From: Warburgia ugandensis
Lineage: Eukaryota; Streptophyta; Magnoliopsida; Canellales; Canellaceae
Direction: 5' to 3'
Assembly: GCA_035236585.1 (NCBI GenBank)
Contig: CP141133.1
Location: 45,215,729 to 45,279,728, forward strand
DNA length: 64,000 nt
Shown here piece by piece: positions 49,186-62,100 of this stretch. A model generated the notes under the pieces. That model did not search any database, had not been told where the DNA came from, and saw only the letters and a list, made by a program, of their open reading frames with translations. The stretch's first letter is position 1; each line of letters starts with the position of its first letter. The position numbers were made by a program, and so were the translations under genes.

Positions 49186-50160
49186 TGTGACAACCCATGT
49201 TTTTTAGGATGTAGTTTTTATAATAAACAGTGATATCAATCTCTATTTTAAAATAATTTATGCAAAAGAATGCAGAGAGAATTTTCTTTTAATTAAAACC
49301 TTTGCATAAAAACCCCGATGTCATTAATAAATCACGGTGAACGAATAATGCATAAGGCCATGGCACTTTTTAACAAAACATATAAATGAATAACTACTAA
49401 TTCTAAGACTGTTAATCACAGACCAAGTCACAAATAAGCACTTATATCCAAGTTTACATCAAATACAAAAAGGGTTACTATGAACCTTACCTATGCTTTC
49501 TTGATTGTGGCCCTAACTCTCTTTGACGTCCCTTCTAAGTATACTTTGTTTGATCTAGAAAATTGATGGATTGGGTTGAGTATTTCATCATACTCAGTAG
49601 GTAACCTGATACTATCATTTTGAAACCACGGCATGTAACATACAAAATCCAAAGAGCTTGCATGTAAAACATCAGTAATGCTTGTTTTGAATAAATATGC
49701 ATATTTCTACATAAAATGTAAGCAATGCCAACTGTGGATTTCTTTACTAGACTTTAGTATGCAACAATAGAGATATGACTAAATTTAAAAGAGTCGAAAT
49801 CAATTAGAAATCAATAGATTTAAGTCATGAGATCTCAACAACATGTCAAATCAACGAGTTCCAATATAATGATCATGAAATGCTTAAAATAGTCGTCATC
49901 TGAGGCAAACAATAGCATCATAAAATAACATGCACACGGTCTCAAGTCGACTGGTCACGATTACTCGTTTACGACCATCTCAATACTATATGCATATCAA
50001 TACAACTAAAATCATAGGGCCCACTATGCTCACGACTAGAACACCTCTGAATCGTGTGTCTCTGGTATCTAGAGACCAGTCCACCATAGCCTCCTAGGCG
50101 ACTATGGATATGTCCCTGAAAGGGTACCATGACACCTCCAATGGTCGTCCCTATTTACCA
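49186..50160 (-). mobile_element. Element G left arm: LTR 3' portion in minus orientation
   Basis: It reads, in reverse, the last ~975 bases of a B/D-type LTR, including blocks such as GTTGAGTATTTCATCATACTCAGTAGG and the CCTCCAATGGTCGTCCCTATTTACC region. U3, TATA and leader are missing. Its terminal 100 bases resemble the end of the D LTR at 43102 more than the right arm. Confidence 0.8.
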
Positions 50161-50487
50161 CCCCAGTTATCATAAGTCCACAATGTTTTTCACATATCTA
50201 TGTTGAGGAAGTATATTCTTGACCCCACACATGTACTTGAACAGGTACTAGCCGAGCTACAACTGGACTTAACCTTGGAAACAAAATTGGTACGTGTTTT
50301 GGACAGAAAGATCAAGACGCTACTGCGTAAAGACATTCCATTAGTTAGAGTTTTGTGGAGGAGTGCGTCTATCAAAGAAGAAACCTGGGAGGTCGAATCT
50401 GACATGAGAAAGAATTACCCCAAATCTTTTCTAGTAATGGATTGTAGAATTTTGAGGACAAAATTCCTTAAAGGGGGTAATGGTGTA
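50161..50487 (+). pseudogene. Chromoviral integrase C-terminus and chromodomain of element G
   Basis: The plus-strand reading starts PPQLS, then after one in-frame TAA continues [57 protein letters not shown] and RKNYPKSF. This is the end of plant Tekay/Del-type pol, including a chromodomain-like tail. In the family this tail guides integration to heterochromatin. It ends in TTTTGAGGACAAAATTCC and AAAGGGGGTAATGG, a polypurine tract. It is the only remaining coding part of G. Confidence 0.88.
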
Positions 50488-51836
50488 ATGTCTCAAATTT
50501 TGAAGATCTTTTGTAAAAATGGTTTATTTTGAAAATTAATAGATGTTTTGTGATATTAAGAGATTGGTAAATGTTTAATTTTAATTAAAATATGAAATAA
50601 AGGAATTTTTTAGAAAAATCAAGATCATTAGATTCTACACTCGAAATGGAATCCAATGCCTTAAAGAACACTGAAAACGAAGCTCGTATGTTCAAGTTAT
50701 GGACATTTAAAGATCAAGGGAATTTTTTTTTAATTTGAACTTAAAAACGAAAAAGACCCAAAAACGGCATTGTCCCTTCCCTGACTACTACGGTAAATAG
50801 GGATAACCACTGGGGGTGTCACGGCACCCTTTTGAGGACATGTCCATAGTCCCCGTGGAGGTTATGGCGGACAGGTCTCTAGATACCGGAGACACACGAT
50901 TCACAGGTATTCTAGTCATGAGCATAGTTGGCCCTATGCTTTTGGTTGTATTAATATGCATATAGCATTGAGATGGTTGTATACAAGTACTCGTGACCAA
51001 TCGGTTTGATATGTTTACCGACCCATCGTCTTGAGTTCCAAGTGGGCAGATTGCCGAATGAGGCAACCTATAGTGGGAACAAAACTGAAAGACCATGTGC
51101 ATGATACTTATAGTGATGCTAACATTTTCTTTGAATGATGACTATTTTAAGAGTTTCATGATTATTATATTTTACTCGTTGGCTTGATGTATTGCTGAGA
51201 TCTTATTACTTGGATCTATTGATTTTTATTTTATGATTTTAGTCATATTTAGATGACGTGATTTGCATACGGATTCCATGATTGAAATTGCATCAATGAG
51301 CTCACATTTTATGCATAGATATGCATGTTTACACAAAATGGAATCACTAATGTTTTACATGAAAAAGCTCTTTGAATTGTGCATGTTGCCTGTTGTGTTT
51401 TCAAAATAGTAGTATCAGATCACCTATTGAGTATGAGAAATACTCACCCTAATATATTATTTTTACAGATTAGCTCCACACAGAATTAGAAGAAGCATTA
51501 GAACATGTTAGTGCTATGATCAAGTGAATGAAGAGAAGACAAGCATGAATGTAAGCAAACACTTTACCTTTTGGACATGTATCTGTACTTATTTACAGTT
51601 GGCCTGTGAGCTGTGACTGGATAGACCTGGGAAGACATTTATGATTTTTAAAATTTTCAAAACTACTTTACTCATCTCAAAAGCAAATGACACTCAAGGT
51701 TTTCAAAATGAATTTAAAATAAATGATTTTCCATTGCTTTGCATCTTTTTCTAAAAATGTTTTCAAATAGTAATTGATCCCGCCCCAGGAATTAGTTATT
51801 GCATTTAAAATGCATGTGAAAACCCGAGTCGTCACA
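50488..51836 (+). mobile_element. Element G right LTR with internal deletion
   Basis: It starts TGTAATGTCTC and matches the first ~280 bases of the B LTR. It then jumps at about 50766 to the 'GGCATTGTCCCTTCCCTGAC' block found at 25726, skipping about 1.6 kb including TATA, leader and GC block. The region 51020-51095 contains a displaced copy of a block (GGGCAGATTGCCGAATGAGGC) that precedes it in other LTRs. The end is ...GTCGTCACA. Confidence 0.82.
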
Positions 51837-54800
51837 TAACATTTCCTAATGCTTCTTCTAATCCTGTTAAAGCTAAATCTATAAAAATAATTCATTTGGT
51901 TGAGTATTTAACATACTCAGTAGGTGATTTGATACTGCTAATTTGAAAACACTGCAGGCAACATGTATAAATTTAAGAAGGGTTTTTCAAATAATAAGAT
52001 CATGCAATCATCTTAGATAAACGTGGGTATTCATGCATAAATCATTTGTACATATATTTCAAATGATAAAATTTCCAACAAAACCAATTGATCAATAACA
52101 ATATAAACATTACTAAGTTATTAAAGTAGTAATAGATAAAACCCGATGCTAGATATCCCAACCCTACGGCAGTGTTTGTGCACGTGGGTATCTTGGCGAA
52201 CACATCAACCAACTGGTCACGAGTACTCGTCTAAGACCATCTCAATGCACTATGTATGGTAATACTCACAACACATAGGGCCCACTATGCTCATGACTAG
52301 ACCAATCTAAAATCATATGTCTCTTGTATCTAGAGACCAGCCACCATAGCCTCCATGGTTGACTGTGGATATGTTTCGAAAAGAGTGCTGTGAACACCTC
52401 CAGTGGTAGTCCCAGTACCACAGCAGTTGAGAAAGGGACAAGTGACACTTTGGGAAATGATACCTACCACCTTTCGTGGCTAGAGCCTGGGAGGCCAACC
52501 TCGTACACAAGCAATGTCTTAGCATAATGCCCACCAGGCTCACTAGTTTGAAAAGATAAATATATGTGTGTGTTCCAATTTTTAAGCATTTAACACATGC
52601 TAAATCATGCACTTTATGAAATCCTATTTCAAAACATGCAATAAAGCATATATAAAATTGTTTTGTCATTCAAGAGTAAAACTGAGCTATGAAGGATATA
52701 AGCAGTAACCTTTTCAATCAATATCATAAATCATGAGAATAATTTGCATGCTCATAATAAGAATACCATATCATAATATTCTTTCCAAAATCATACTTAA
52801 CTCAAAAGTAGTTTCAAGTAAAACATTTAGGTTTTAAATTTAGTTGAAAACTTAGTAGCAGCCGATTACTTACCTTAAGGATGTCACTTAGTTTGCATTT
52901 TTCTTCAATTCAAATATTGGATCTCCTTCAGAGTCTTCGCGGAATCCTGGATGTAATGCAAGGGTAAGAATCTAACTATTATTTCCTATTTTTTATTGAT
53001 CATTAATTAGATTCACAGATCAAAGGCCTAGGTTATTGATCTAGACTCTGATCCTATCTATCAATGTCCATTAGGTCATCTATGGTTCTCTCCTCTTAGA
53101 TCAGGATTGATCTGTGTGTAGATCTATCATTTCACACCACATATCTATAATAAGAGGTTATGTTAATAGGCTTTCACCCTTGGATTGACATTTATAACTT
53201 ATACTTAGAAATCCTAAACAATGTACTGGATCTTTCTTGTTAGCTCACCAATCAATGATTAATGTTCTAATAAGTCTAACAAAACCCCAATCCATCATAG
53301 ATCACACCTCCTTAGAAGATAATAAGGGTGTCAATTTTGTTAAATTGAGATTCATAACAATTCAACAATTAGATCCATCCTTTCAGCTATCACTCATTGA
53401 TTAGCAAATTTTTAAACTAGATCTTACTTAAATATTTAACATCTAATGGTTACATTTTCCTCAATAACATTTGTGTCATCAAGATCTTGCAATTGAGAGG
53501 TCAAATCACTTGTCACTATTCTTATATCAAGATCATATTTGATTTGAACAATCAAATCTACGATTCAAGGGTTAATGTCCTTATTTTAGGGTTGATCTAG
53601 GTATATTGATCTGCTAAATCATCCAATGGATCATTTCATGAAGTTTGATCATTGTTGATCTTCTAGATCTATGAGATTCCTATGGTTTTTAAGCTATGAA
53701 TAGTTAAAATTGTCCCTTAATCCTAAATTTTATCACATATTTAAGTTTGCTTCATCAATACAATTCTAAGGGACCTTCCTAATCTTGAATTGGGCTTATA
53801 TAGCCTTTTGAATTTCATTTATTATATTTCAGATCATGTTAACGATCCATATCTAATTTTTTGTCCCAAAATGTGACAAGATAAGGTGGATCACAGTTTC
53901 CAAGATGCATTGGCATCCTGGTCAAGCCGAGATAGTTTCAGCAAGCACACACACATTCGAAGGGTGCTATAGGGTGAGTGTCATGGGGAGACATCTTGGT
54001 CGCAGACCAAACCAATTAGGATTGAGATAGTGTGATCTTGTCTATTCGATCAACCCTACTCTTATCCAGGTTGGAGATGGTTCAAAATTCATCTGTTTTT
54101 TACAGATATTAAGGTTTTGAGCTTCCCCTATCTCATAGGATGGCTCAGATCTTTCATCTAAGCTGTCCTTAAGATGGTTTCCACTAAAAATCACCAGTTC
54201 TATTTCACTCATGATACTTGCGAAAAACACCAGTGCGGTGAGGAGGAAAAGGGAAAAAGGAAGGGAAAAGAAAAGTAAAGGAAAAGCAGGAGGAGAACTT
54301 ACTTGGCTTGCCGAAGACGAGAGGAGGTGAATCTAGTGGTACAGATGTTGTTTTGTGCTATCAGTGTCTCAAGTCATGGGAAAACATAGAGAACGGGGAA
54401 ACTAGAGAGGGAAAAGAAGGTTGGAGTGGAAGAGGAGAAGAAGAGGAAGAAGGGGAGAGAGGAGAGTGTGATGGGGGCGAGGGGGGGCTTTTATCATCGC
54501 TTGATCACCGACTTTCGTCATAAGCAACGAAGTTCAAGATGGAGGGGGTACCATTATAAAAAACAATCCCCTCTAATTCTGACCCCTTTTTTTTGAATTT
54601 ACCAAAATGTGCTTGTACTTAAAAGTTCCATAACTTTCTCATCTGAACTTTGTTTGCGGTGTTCTTTGAGTTGTTGGATTCCATTTTTCAAGTAGAATCT
54701 AATCATGAGGATATTTCCAACAACTTTGATTTCTATAAATTCTCAATTTTAACATTCTCAATTTTATAAAACATTTATCCTTCCATTCCATACAAATTTT

Positions 54801-54837
54801 CCAAATACATTTGGATTTAAAAATTTAGCTAGTTACA

Positions 54838-55172
54838 TATTCAACATTAGATAGTCAATGCAAAGTCTCATTAATACATTCTTCTTCCTAACAAAAAGGA
54901 CTGGTCCTCCCCAAGGAGATACACTTGGTTTGATGAACCCTTTGTGTACTAACTCTTACAATTGGGTCCTCAACTCCTTTAATTCCTCTAGAGCCATCCA
55001 ATATGGTGCCATAGAGAGAGGGGCTATGCTAGGAATCAGGTCAATAGTGAAATCTATTTCCCTTTTTGGCAGTAACCTTGACAAGTCTTCAAGAAACACA
55101 TCTAGATATTCACAAACTACATCCACTTCTTCCAATTTAGGCTTTATGAGTGGCAGCTATACCTTGCAAGAC
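54838..55172 (-). pseudogene. Element D RT N-terminal part
   Basis: Minus-strand reading: YLDVFLEDLSRLLPKREIDF, then [20 protein letters not shown] and MRLCIDY just before TSD TATTC. This is the entry into chromoviral RT. It continues at 48850. The frame at 54858-55178 on the plus strand is its shadow. Protease and gag of D are absent: at about 55150-55175 the sequence changes to integrase of E on the other strand. Confidence 0.9.
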
Positions 55173-55990
55173 CAATGACCATAAAGTCGTGGTAGAATTC
55201 TTAAAAGACAATATCTTTGCAAGGTTTGGTACTCCTAAAGCCATAATAAGAGATGGGGGGAAACACTTTTGTAATAAGGTGTTTAAGAATTTAATAAGAA
55301 AGTATGATGTCAACCATAGGATAGCTACTCTATACCACCCTCAGACCAATGGCCAAGTAGAGGTATCCAATAGGGAGATCAATCCAATTCTAGAGAAGGC
55401 ATTCAATCCAAATAGGAAAGACTGGTCTATGAGACTTAATGACGCTTATGGGCTTATCATACATCATATAAAACCCCTATAGGAATGCCACCCTATCATC
55501 TAGTCTATGGAAAAGCTTGTCACTTACCAGTAGAGTTAAGCACAAGGCATATTCAGTTATCAGAAAGATCAATTTTGACTTAAATTCTGCAGGAACACAC
55601 CAAAGCCTCCAACTTAATGAGTTGGAAGAATTGAGGAAAGATGCATATGACTCAGCATGATTATACAAAGACCAGATGAAGGTTACACATGATCGCCAAA
55701 TCTTAAGAAATCCTTCACACCTAGACAAAAGGTCTTATTGTGTAACTCTCGATTGCATCTCTTCCTAGGCAAAGTCAGATCTAGATGGACTAGACCTTAT
55801 ATAGTGCCCACAATCTATCCTCATAGGGCCATCAAGATTGAGAAGGATGGATAAATCCAAAAAGTTATTAGTTAGTGGTTAAAACCCTTCCTAGAGATGG
55901 CTAATCATGAGATTGATGAGATAATATTGGAGGCACCTCATTATCATGACCCACCTTAGATTACTACTCTTAGAACCCTTATATGTTATC
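55150..55990 (+). pseudogene. Element E Athila-like integrase
   Basis: The plus-strand frame 55150-55482 opens at AAIPCKTNDHKVV and continues with NIFARFGTPKAIIRDGGKHF (second catalytic Asp), ATLYHPQTNGQVEVSNREI (catalytic Glu), and [14 protein letters not shown]. After a small deletion and shift it goes on as [20 protein letters not shown] (to about 55545). Decayed C-terminal pieces follow, equivalent to the usual RSRWTGPF part near 55780. The start of integrase and all upstream pol and gag are missing at the junction with D. The HPQTNGQ and GKACHLPVE motifs are characteristic of Athila/Tat lineages. Confidence 0.92.
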
Positions 55991-57527
55991 ATCATTGCAC
56001 TTATCATTATGTCTGGCTGAAGACATAAAAGTTAGAGCTCCCCAGGAGGCAACCTAGATGTTTTTTTAAAATATCCATCTTCTACTTCTTTCCACATAAG
56101 ATCCTACATTTTTAAACATTGGGGACAATGATTCATTCAGGTTGGGGGGGCATAGATGCATATAGGGATTTTGAATTTTCTTAAGCTTAAAAAAAAAAAA
56201 AAACATTTTTAGAAGAGTTCCCTTAATATGATGAGAACTACATGTTCAAAATTTAATGATCCTATTGATTTCCCCTCTTAATGGGAACACATTTGACTAA
56301 TCCTGCATATTATTCATATGTTGAAGCATTTTATGAAAGTTAATTCTCTGAAACCATTTACACATAGCACAAAGTCAAGAGAAGTAGAGAGGTATGACTT
56401 AGAGACCCAAAAGAAAATTAATGGAGACTTATGACCCAGTGAGCTTAGAGACTATCTTCTTTTAAGAGAACTATAAGTAATTCCATAATTTCTTCACTGT
56501 ACATAAACTTAATATGATCTTCTTATCCTTGTTTGGTTAATTATAAAGAATAAATAGGAGTAATACATTATTTTTAAGAAAATTTATTGAATCTGATAGG
56601 CATTAGGAAACCTAAGAAATGATATAGGCCATCCTTGTTCAACCCAGAGGCATAAAACCTACCCAATATTTTTAACCACCACGTTTCCCTTTTTAAGCCT
56701 ATTATTAAGGCTTTCTTTCTTAACCTCACTCACCTTAACCTAGAAAAACTAGTAAAATAAATAACCATTACCCATTTTCAAAATGAGTAAATTAGAAGAA
56801 AAGTTCAAAAGAGGACAAAAAGTCAAAAAAAGTAAGAAAATTTACAATCTTTCTTCCAAAGAAGATAAAAAAAAAAAAGTATCCTAAAAAGAAGACAAAG
56901 AGTGAAAGATAATAATACAAAGAAAATTCACTTCAACAAAACCAAAAAGTGTCCTAACAAATATTCATTGAAGATCTCTACTCAATTTTGAATCTTTGAA
57001 ATCCTTATACCCTTCTTTTCAAAACCCTACTTGAGCCTACATTTTGTCCTAGTTAAAGACATGTGGATCTTAGGTGGAACATAGCCTTAAAGATGAGGTA
57101 AAAAAAGGAATTAAGGTAAAATACCCCTACTATTCTTGGTAATGACATCCAATCTTAAGGATGACTTCATCTTTTTAGTACTTCAAAATTCATGTGAACC
57201 ATTAGCTTTGTTAAATCTAGTCACATAATGAGAGAAATATGTTTATATCTTAGGGCTTCATTTAAAAGAGTATACCTTAGAGGATTTGAGGTCAATACAT
57301 ATTTTCAATGGAATTTAATCATATCTAATTAGAAGTCATGACTTTAATGGCTGCACACAAACATGCACTTTGAGAAATAACTAGAGTGAAATGTATTTAG
57401 TATGTGTATGATTTGTAAAATTGTAAATCTTCTCTATTAAGTTCTAAAAAACTGGTGAGGATTCCCTGAAATGAAAAAAGGACTCAACCTTTAAGAAATT
57501 TATGGATATATTTGCTACAAACCCTCA
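55991..57527 (+). mobile_element. Element E 3' internal non-coding region
   Basis: It begins with a conserved AAACATTGGGGACAATG block and a G-run (GGTTGGGGGGG, 56140-56150) that normally follows Athila integrase. The rest is AT-rich with an A-rich stretch (56780-56960). In Athila elements a long region, sometimes with an env-like frame, lies here; I see no frame. Confidence 0.6.
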
Positions 57528-59118
57528 TGATAAGTGTTTAATTTTGATAAAAAAACCTCTCAATTAGTTGCCCATGTGTTACAACTTAAAAGGGTAAATT
57601 AGGTTTTTAGACCAAAATTCATAACACATGCATTTTTAACCTAATAACAGAAAATTTTGTTATTTTGTATGTCCAAAAGCTAGTCCAAGGTAAGTATGTG
57701 ATTGTTCATATTTTCTAGGATATTTTACTTTTTGTAGGAAGTAAGATGGTGATTCAACGACCAAGATCAGTCAGGATGAAATTAAATATCAATATCAAAA
57801 GATAGAGTCCAAGCCTCTAAATCATCACTTCAACATAAACCAAAGGAAAAGATCATCTTTTAGACCATAATGGATGTGATTAAAGGAGCTAAATATGGGC
57901 AAATTGAGCGCATGAAGTAAGACATGCATTCCCACCACCTTTGCATGGAAGCCACCTAGGCCATATAAGCCATGAAAGAAGGTGGCAAGCTAAGGAATTC
58001 AAACCAAACCATACAAGCCACTCAGGCTGGGGATGAAGCCAAGAAGTTAAGCCAAGAAAGCATCCTAATCTAGCCAAGAAGCTTAGCCAATGGAGCCTTC
58101 AAAGTTAGCCAACTAAGCCATCAAGCTAAGCTAAATGGAAGGCTAGGATTGGAGGAGATTCAAGAGAGTTATCCATGAGATATTTTGTAGATAATTAAGG
58201 AAAAATCTATTAGAATAATATGGCATGTGGACCAATGGGATAAGAGCATTCACTTTTTAGTGTTTTCTCACTTTTCATCACTTTTTCCTTAATTTCCACC
58301 TCACCCTTAAGATGCACTACGAATTTCCAAAACTCTATCTCATTCCACTTCTTAGAAAAGTCCCCAACCAACCAAAATTCTCCACCTAAATCCATCCACC
58401 TCTTTCCAAACCAATCCCCACCCACCTTCCCAAAATATAGAGCATCCAATGATTATAGAAGGGGGGAGACACCCCTTCCAAAAAAGGTGGCATCTCCCAC
58501 CTACTCCCACCCTTAAGGTATCCAACCCACTTCCACACTTTCCTATTTGATGTCTACCCTTTTCCCCCATGCTAGCCATTCAATTTGACATGCTTTAATT
58601 CACATCACACCTTAATATTAGGTTACCCTAGGAAAATTAGGAGAAAACTTATAAAAGTCAGCCAAAACTTTAGCGAAAGACATACTTTTCTCACTTAAGA
58701 TAAGACGTCTCCTCCATAGGAAGGAGTCGCCCACTTCCTTTAGCCCATCTTTTCTTCTTTTGCTTATTGTTTTGAGGAGTCTTTGGGGGGCTGCCACTTC
58801 CTTAGAAGGTTTATGCTTCTTCTTCAAGAGTTCAACCTAGGATTTTTGTCGTTTTGATTCATCTTTGAAGGTTAGTTAGCCTCCTTGTTCCCTTTGTTAG
58901 AATTTACTTCTTTTCATGTTAGTTTGCTTGTTCTTACTTTTGCTTTTCCTAATTTTAAACTAAGATTCAAGGCTGGTTTTCCCTTACAGTGACTGCCAAG
59001 GGATTTCATCTTGAATCCATTATTGTTCTTTATCTTTCATTGCATCTTTATTCACTTTTAGCCCTCTTGATTTTCCAGCTTTGGTTGCTTAAGTTCCATT
59101 GGTTGTTGTCTTAGTTTT
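57528..59118 (+). mobile_element. Element E 3' LTR, truncated by family A LTR
   Basis: It starts TGATAAGTGTTTAATTTTG and is collinear with 42639-43101 over its first ~460 bases. It then has a region rich in AAGCCA-type strings (57950-58130). It is interrupted at 59119 by a minus-strand family A LTR, so its 3' end lies outside the window. Minus-strand frames at 58210-58449, 58352-58579 and 58618-58827 have no motif. Confidence 0.75.
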
Positions 59119-62100
59119 TGTGATGACCCGGGTTTTTGTAACACATTTTGTAATACATTTTTCAAAGACAGGGCCCTTAATGGTAAAAAAATTTCACAAA
59201 CAATACAGTGGAATTTCTTTTCTTTAAAATTGATGTGTAACAAAACCCAAGCCACACCTCAAGGTACATAATACACATAGACATTTTGTATAAAATAAAA
59301 TTTTATTGAATACCAGGAATCATCCAGTAGTTCACTCTTACATAGCCCCTGTATCATAATTACAAACCATTGTCCAAATTACATAATCCAAATTTCAAAC
59401 CTCACCTTACATTAAAAATCCCAATACAATACAATGCTCTCAAATAAAAATACATGCCTTCAGGGGACATGCCCTAATTGATTATTCTCTTCAAGTCTTC
59501 TACCATCTTGAGCTCCTATTTCTCCTTCACTGTTTCTGAGATATTGTAAATATTCAAGCATTTACAATATCTCAGCAAGCTATGCTTGGTATGGAATACA
59601 AAAATATACTGCTTCACTAATATAAGAATACATACATCAGTCATCATTCCATCACGGTTACCTACTCACGAGTTATCTCAACACAGAGTATATACATTAT
59701 TTATGTAGTATAGGATAAATCCATTAAAATAGTGAAAATTGCTCAAAACTTGTTCCTTCCCCTGGCTATACTTCCACATAGGAGATCAATATTTAGCTAA
59801 TTCTCATATAGGGATTTTCTTCCCAGGAACTCATGTAGTGGCATCTCATCATGCCATGGCATTACACTATGCCTATCATATGTGCATCATAATGCAAAAT
59901 ACATTAGGACTACTATGCTGCAGTCTCAATCCATACAGTGTGCTCAGATTACTACATACTAATCCACTAATACTAACTATGCAAATAACAAAATCCATGT
60001 TCACATGGGGGGGCCACAGTTGCCACAGTGGTAGTCTTCCCATCATTACCCCACCCTACATTTAGCATCCCTTTGGGCATGGTATCTAATAAATAAATTT
60101 CAAGAAGCGGGTGGCCAAACCCTCATAACTTCTCTAGCATAGCATCCCCAATCCTAGTACTATGTAAAACAAAATCACAAGCCACCATGCTTGTATGTAA
60201 AATACATTGTACATATCAGACAATGTATCTGTTTAACTAAGGCTGGAATATTTTTATGCCTTATTCTTAGGGTTTTCTTAGTCTACACATCTCATTACTT
60301 CCACCTCATTTGATTAGATCATTAGATTGGATCAGTTGAATTAGATCATGGGGTTGATTCACTTAGTTGGATCATATGGTTGGATCATTATCATGCTAAG
60401 GTACCAAATATACTTTATATCATGAAGGTCTATAATTCTAAACAAAAGATCATGTATGTATACACATGAATCCTTAATACATTCGTGTACATCCTCCTAC
60501 CTCAAAGTGGTATCATGGTCTTCATTCATACACCTCAAGTGGTATTCACTCCACATTGCCCATCATGGTTTTGATTCATACATCTGTCAAACCATATGTA
60601 TAAAGTTATTCTCCTATACAAATATTCTTTCTACATGTATTCCTGTAAGGGATGCCCTAATTTTTCTTAAATCATGTTTGATCAAGGGTTTAGGTTCTCT
60701 ATCTATATTTTTCTACACATACATACAGAATAAAATACGACATTAATATTCTTATTATTTTTTATCATTCAAGATCCTTTGGATCTTGTTTGATTATCCT
60801 TATCTTACTTAAATTTTTATTAGTGTTGCATGATTTACTAACCATTTATGATCTTATTATTATTACTCAACCAATTAATGTTTTACTAGTTGCATCCTAA
60901 GTCTAGACAACTCCTCTTATGTCAAATTGGCTATGGCTTACTAGCTGAATGGTTGAACACAAAGTGGTTACTTCAATCCTCATGTAAGGAGGCGTTTAGA
61001 CCTCACAAACGTCAATGGAAGGTAGGGTAAGAGTGAGGCTCTATTAAAGAATTCCCTTAACTACCATGTTCATCATCCACTAGGGTGACCTTAACTCAAC
61101 CTTTCATAAGGTTCCTATGAGCATTTTAACCCTAAGTACTCTTTCTAATTGATTTTAATTAAATTCATGAACATTTAAATATCATTCATGGAGTTTCATT
61201 TTTCTCTTAATTTGGGCCAAGGAAATGATATTCCTTATATTATCCTACTAACTATAGCCCTTACTATCATTAAGTCCATGTCATTCATTCCATATACATG
61301 TCCTTTAACTCTAATTTCATTTAATTACATTTTCAATGTAATTTTCATAACATAAGCATTAAAGCATAAATAAATAATTAAATCTACTAAGCAATAAATG
61401 ACAATTATAATAACATTCAATAATTCAAATGAAAATCTAACATGCCATAACTCTTCGTCATGATCCAATGGTTATTATTCATTTTTCATCTCTTTTAGGG
61501 TTTACATCTTGATCTTTTCATTTTCCTTTAGATCTAATACATCTTCTTGATGCGATTTCATTATTAGATCATCGATGCATCTCATCAAATTATCTGATCT
61601 TTCTTGATCCAACTGATGAAGAAGATCTTAAGTCATTTTATCCAATTTAAGGGCATAGATCTTAATCTATCCCAATTATCATCACCCAGTCCATAAATCC
61701 ATATGATATTAACTTCATATCTTCATCAAAACACATCCATGCTATCCAATCATCCTTGATCGACTTGATCAAGGAGATTACCATTCATTTTCATATATCT
61801 TACTACTTTTTAGGCTAGATCTCTTAATTAAACATAGATTAGTCAATTATAACCATTGATTCCATATTTCAAAATCACATGATCATCAATGGATTAGAAT
61901 TTTATAGTTTGATCATTCCAATTTTCACTAATCATAAGAATTAGTAATATTTTTCTTTATTAATAGAATTTTACATGCATCAAAACATAAATTTTCTAAG
62001 TTTAGTAGGTTCTACTCATCAAAAGGAATCGAACCCAACTTTTTGATCTCAATTTGGAGTTAAATTGAGATTAGAATTTGGATTCTAAGATTTCAGCTTG

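Larger units (their letters stand above)
49186..51836 (+). mobile_element. Element G: chimeric gypsy insertion with opposed LTR ends
   Basis: A 2651-bp insertion with TSD TAACA. Left end: a minus-oriented LTR 3' portion (TGTGACAACCC, 49186 to about 50160). Middle: plus-oriented end of chromoviral integrase (to 50487) with polypurine tract. Right end: plus-oriented LTR (50488-51836, ending GTCGTCACA). So both outer ends are LTR 3' ends, not one start and one end. The left LTR resembles the D subfamily and the right one the B/F subfamily, so the two are not simple copies of each other. The left LTR joins the integrase frame at a shared ACCAC near 50158-50165. Confidence 0.82.
48856..54837 (-). 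mobile_element. Solo LTR F inserted in element D RT, itself interrupted by G
   Basis: A single family B-type LTR in minus orientation, TSD TATTC on both sides, with no internal domain. Plus-strand left end TATGACTACC is a mutated TGTGACAACC; the right end ...GCTAGTTACA is the U3 start. Without the nested insertion (49186-51836) and its duplicated 5 bases, its length is about 3.33 kb. This is the usual footprint of recombination between the two LTRs of one element. A TATA-like motif, a donor-like site (54301-54302) and a decayed GC block (53880-54020) are in the expected order. Confidence 0.88.

Noticed and set aside
50190..50405. Minus-strand frame opposite the integrase tail
   Set aside because: Ser-rich antisense shadow of the chromoviral integrase C-terminus.
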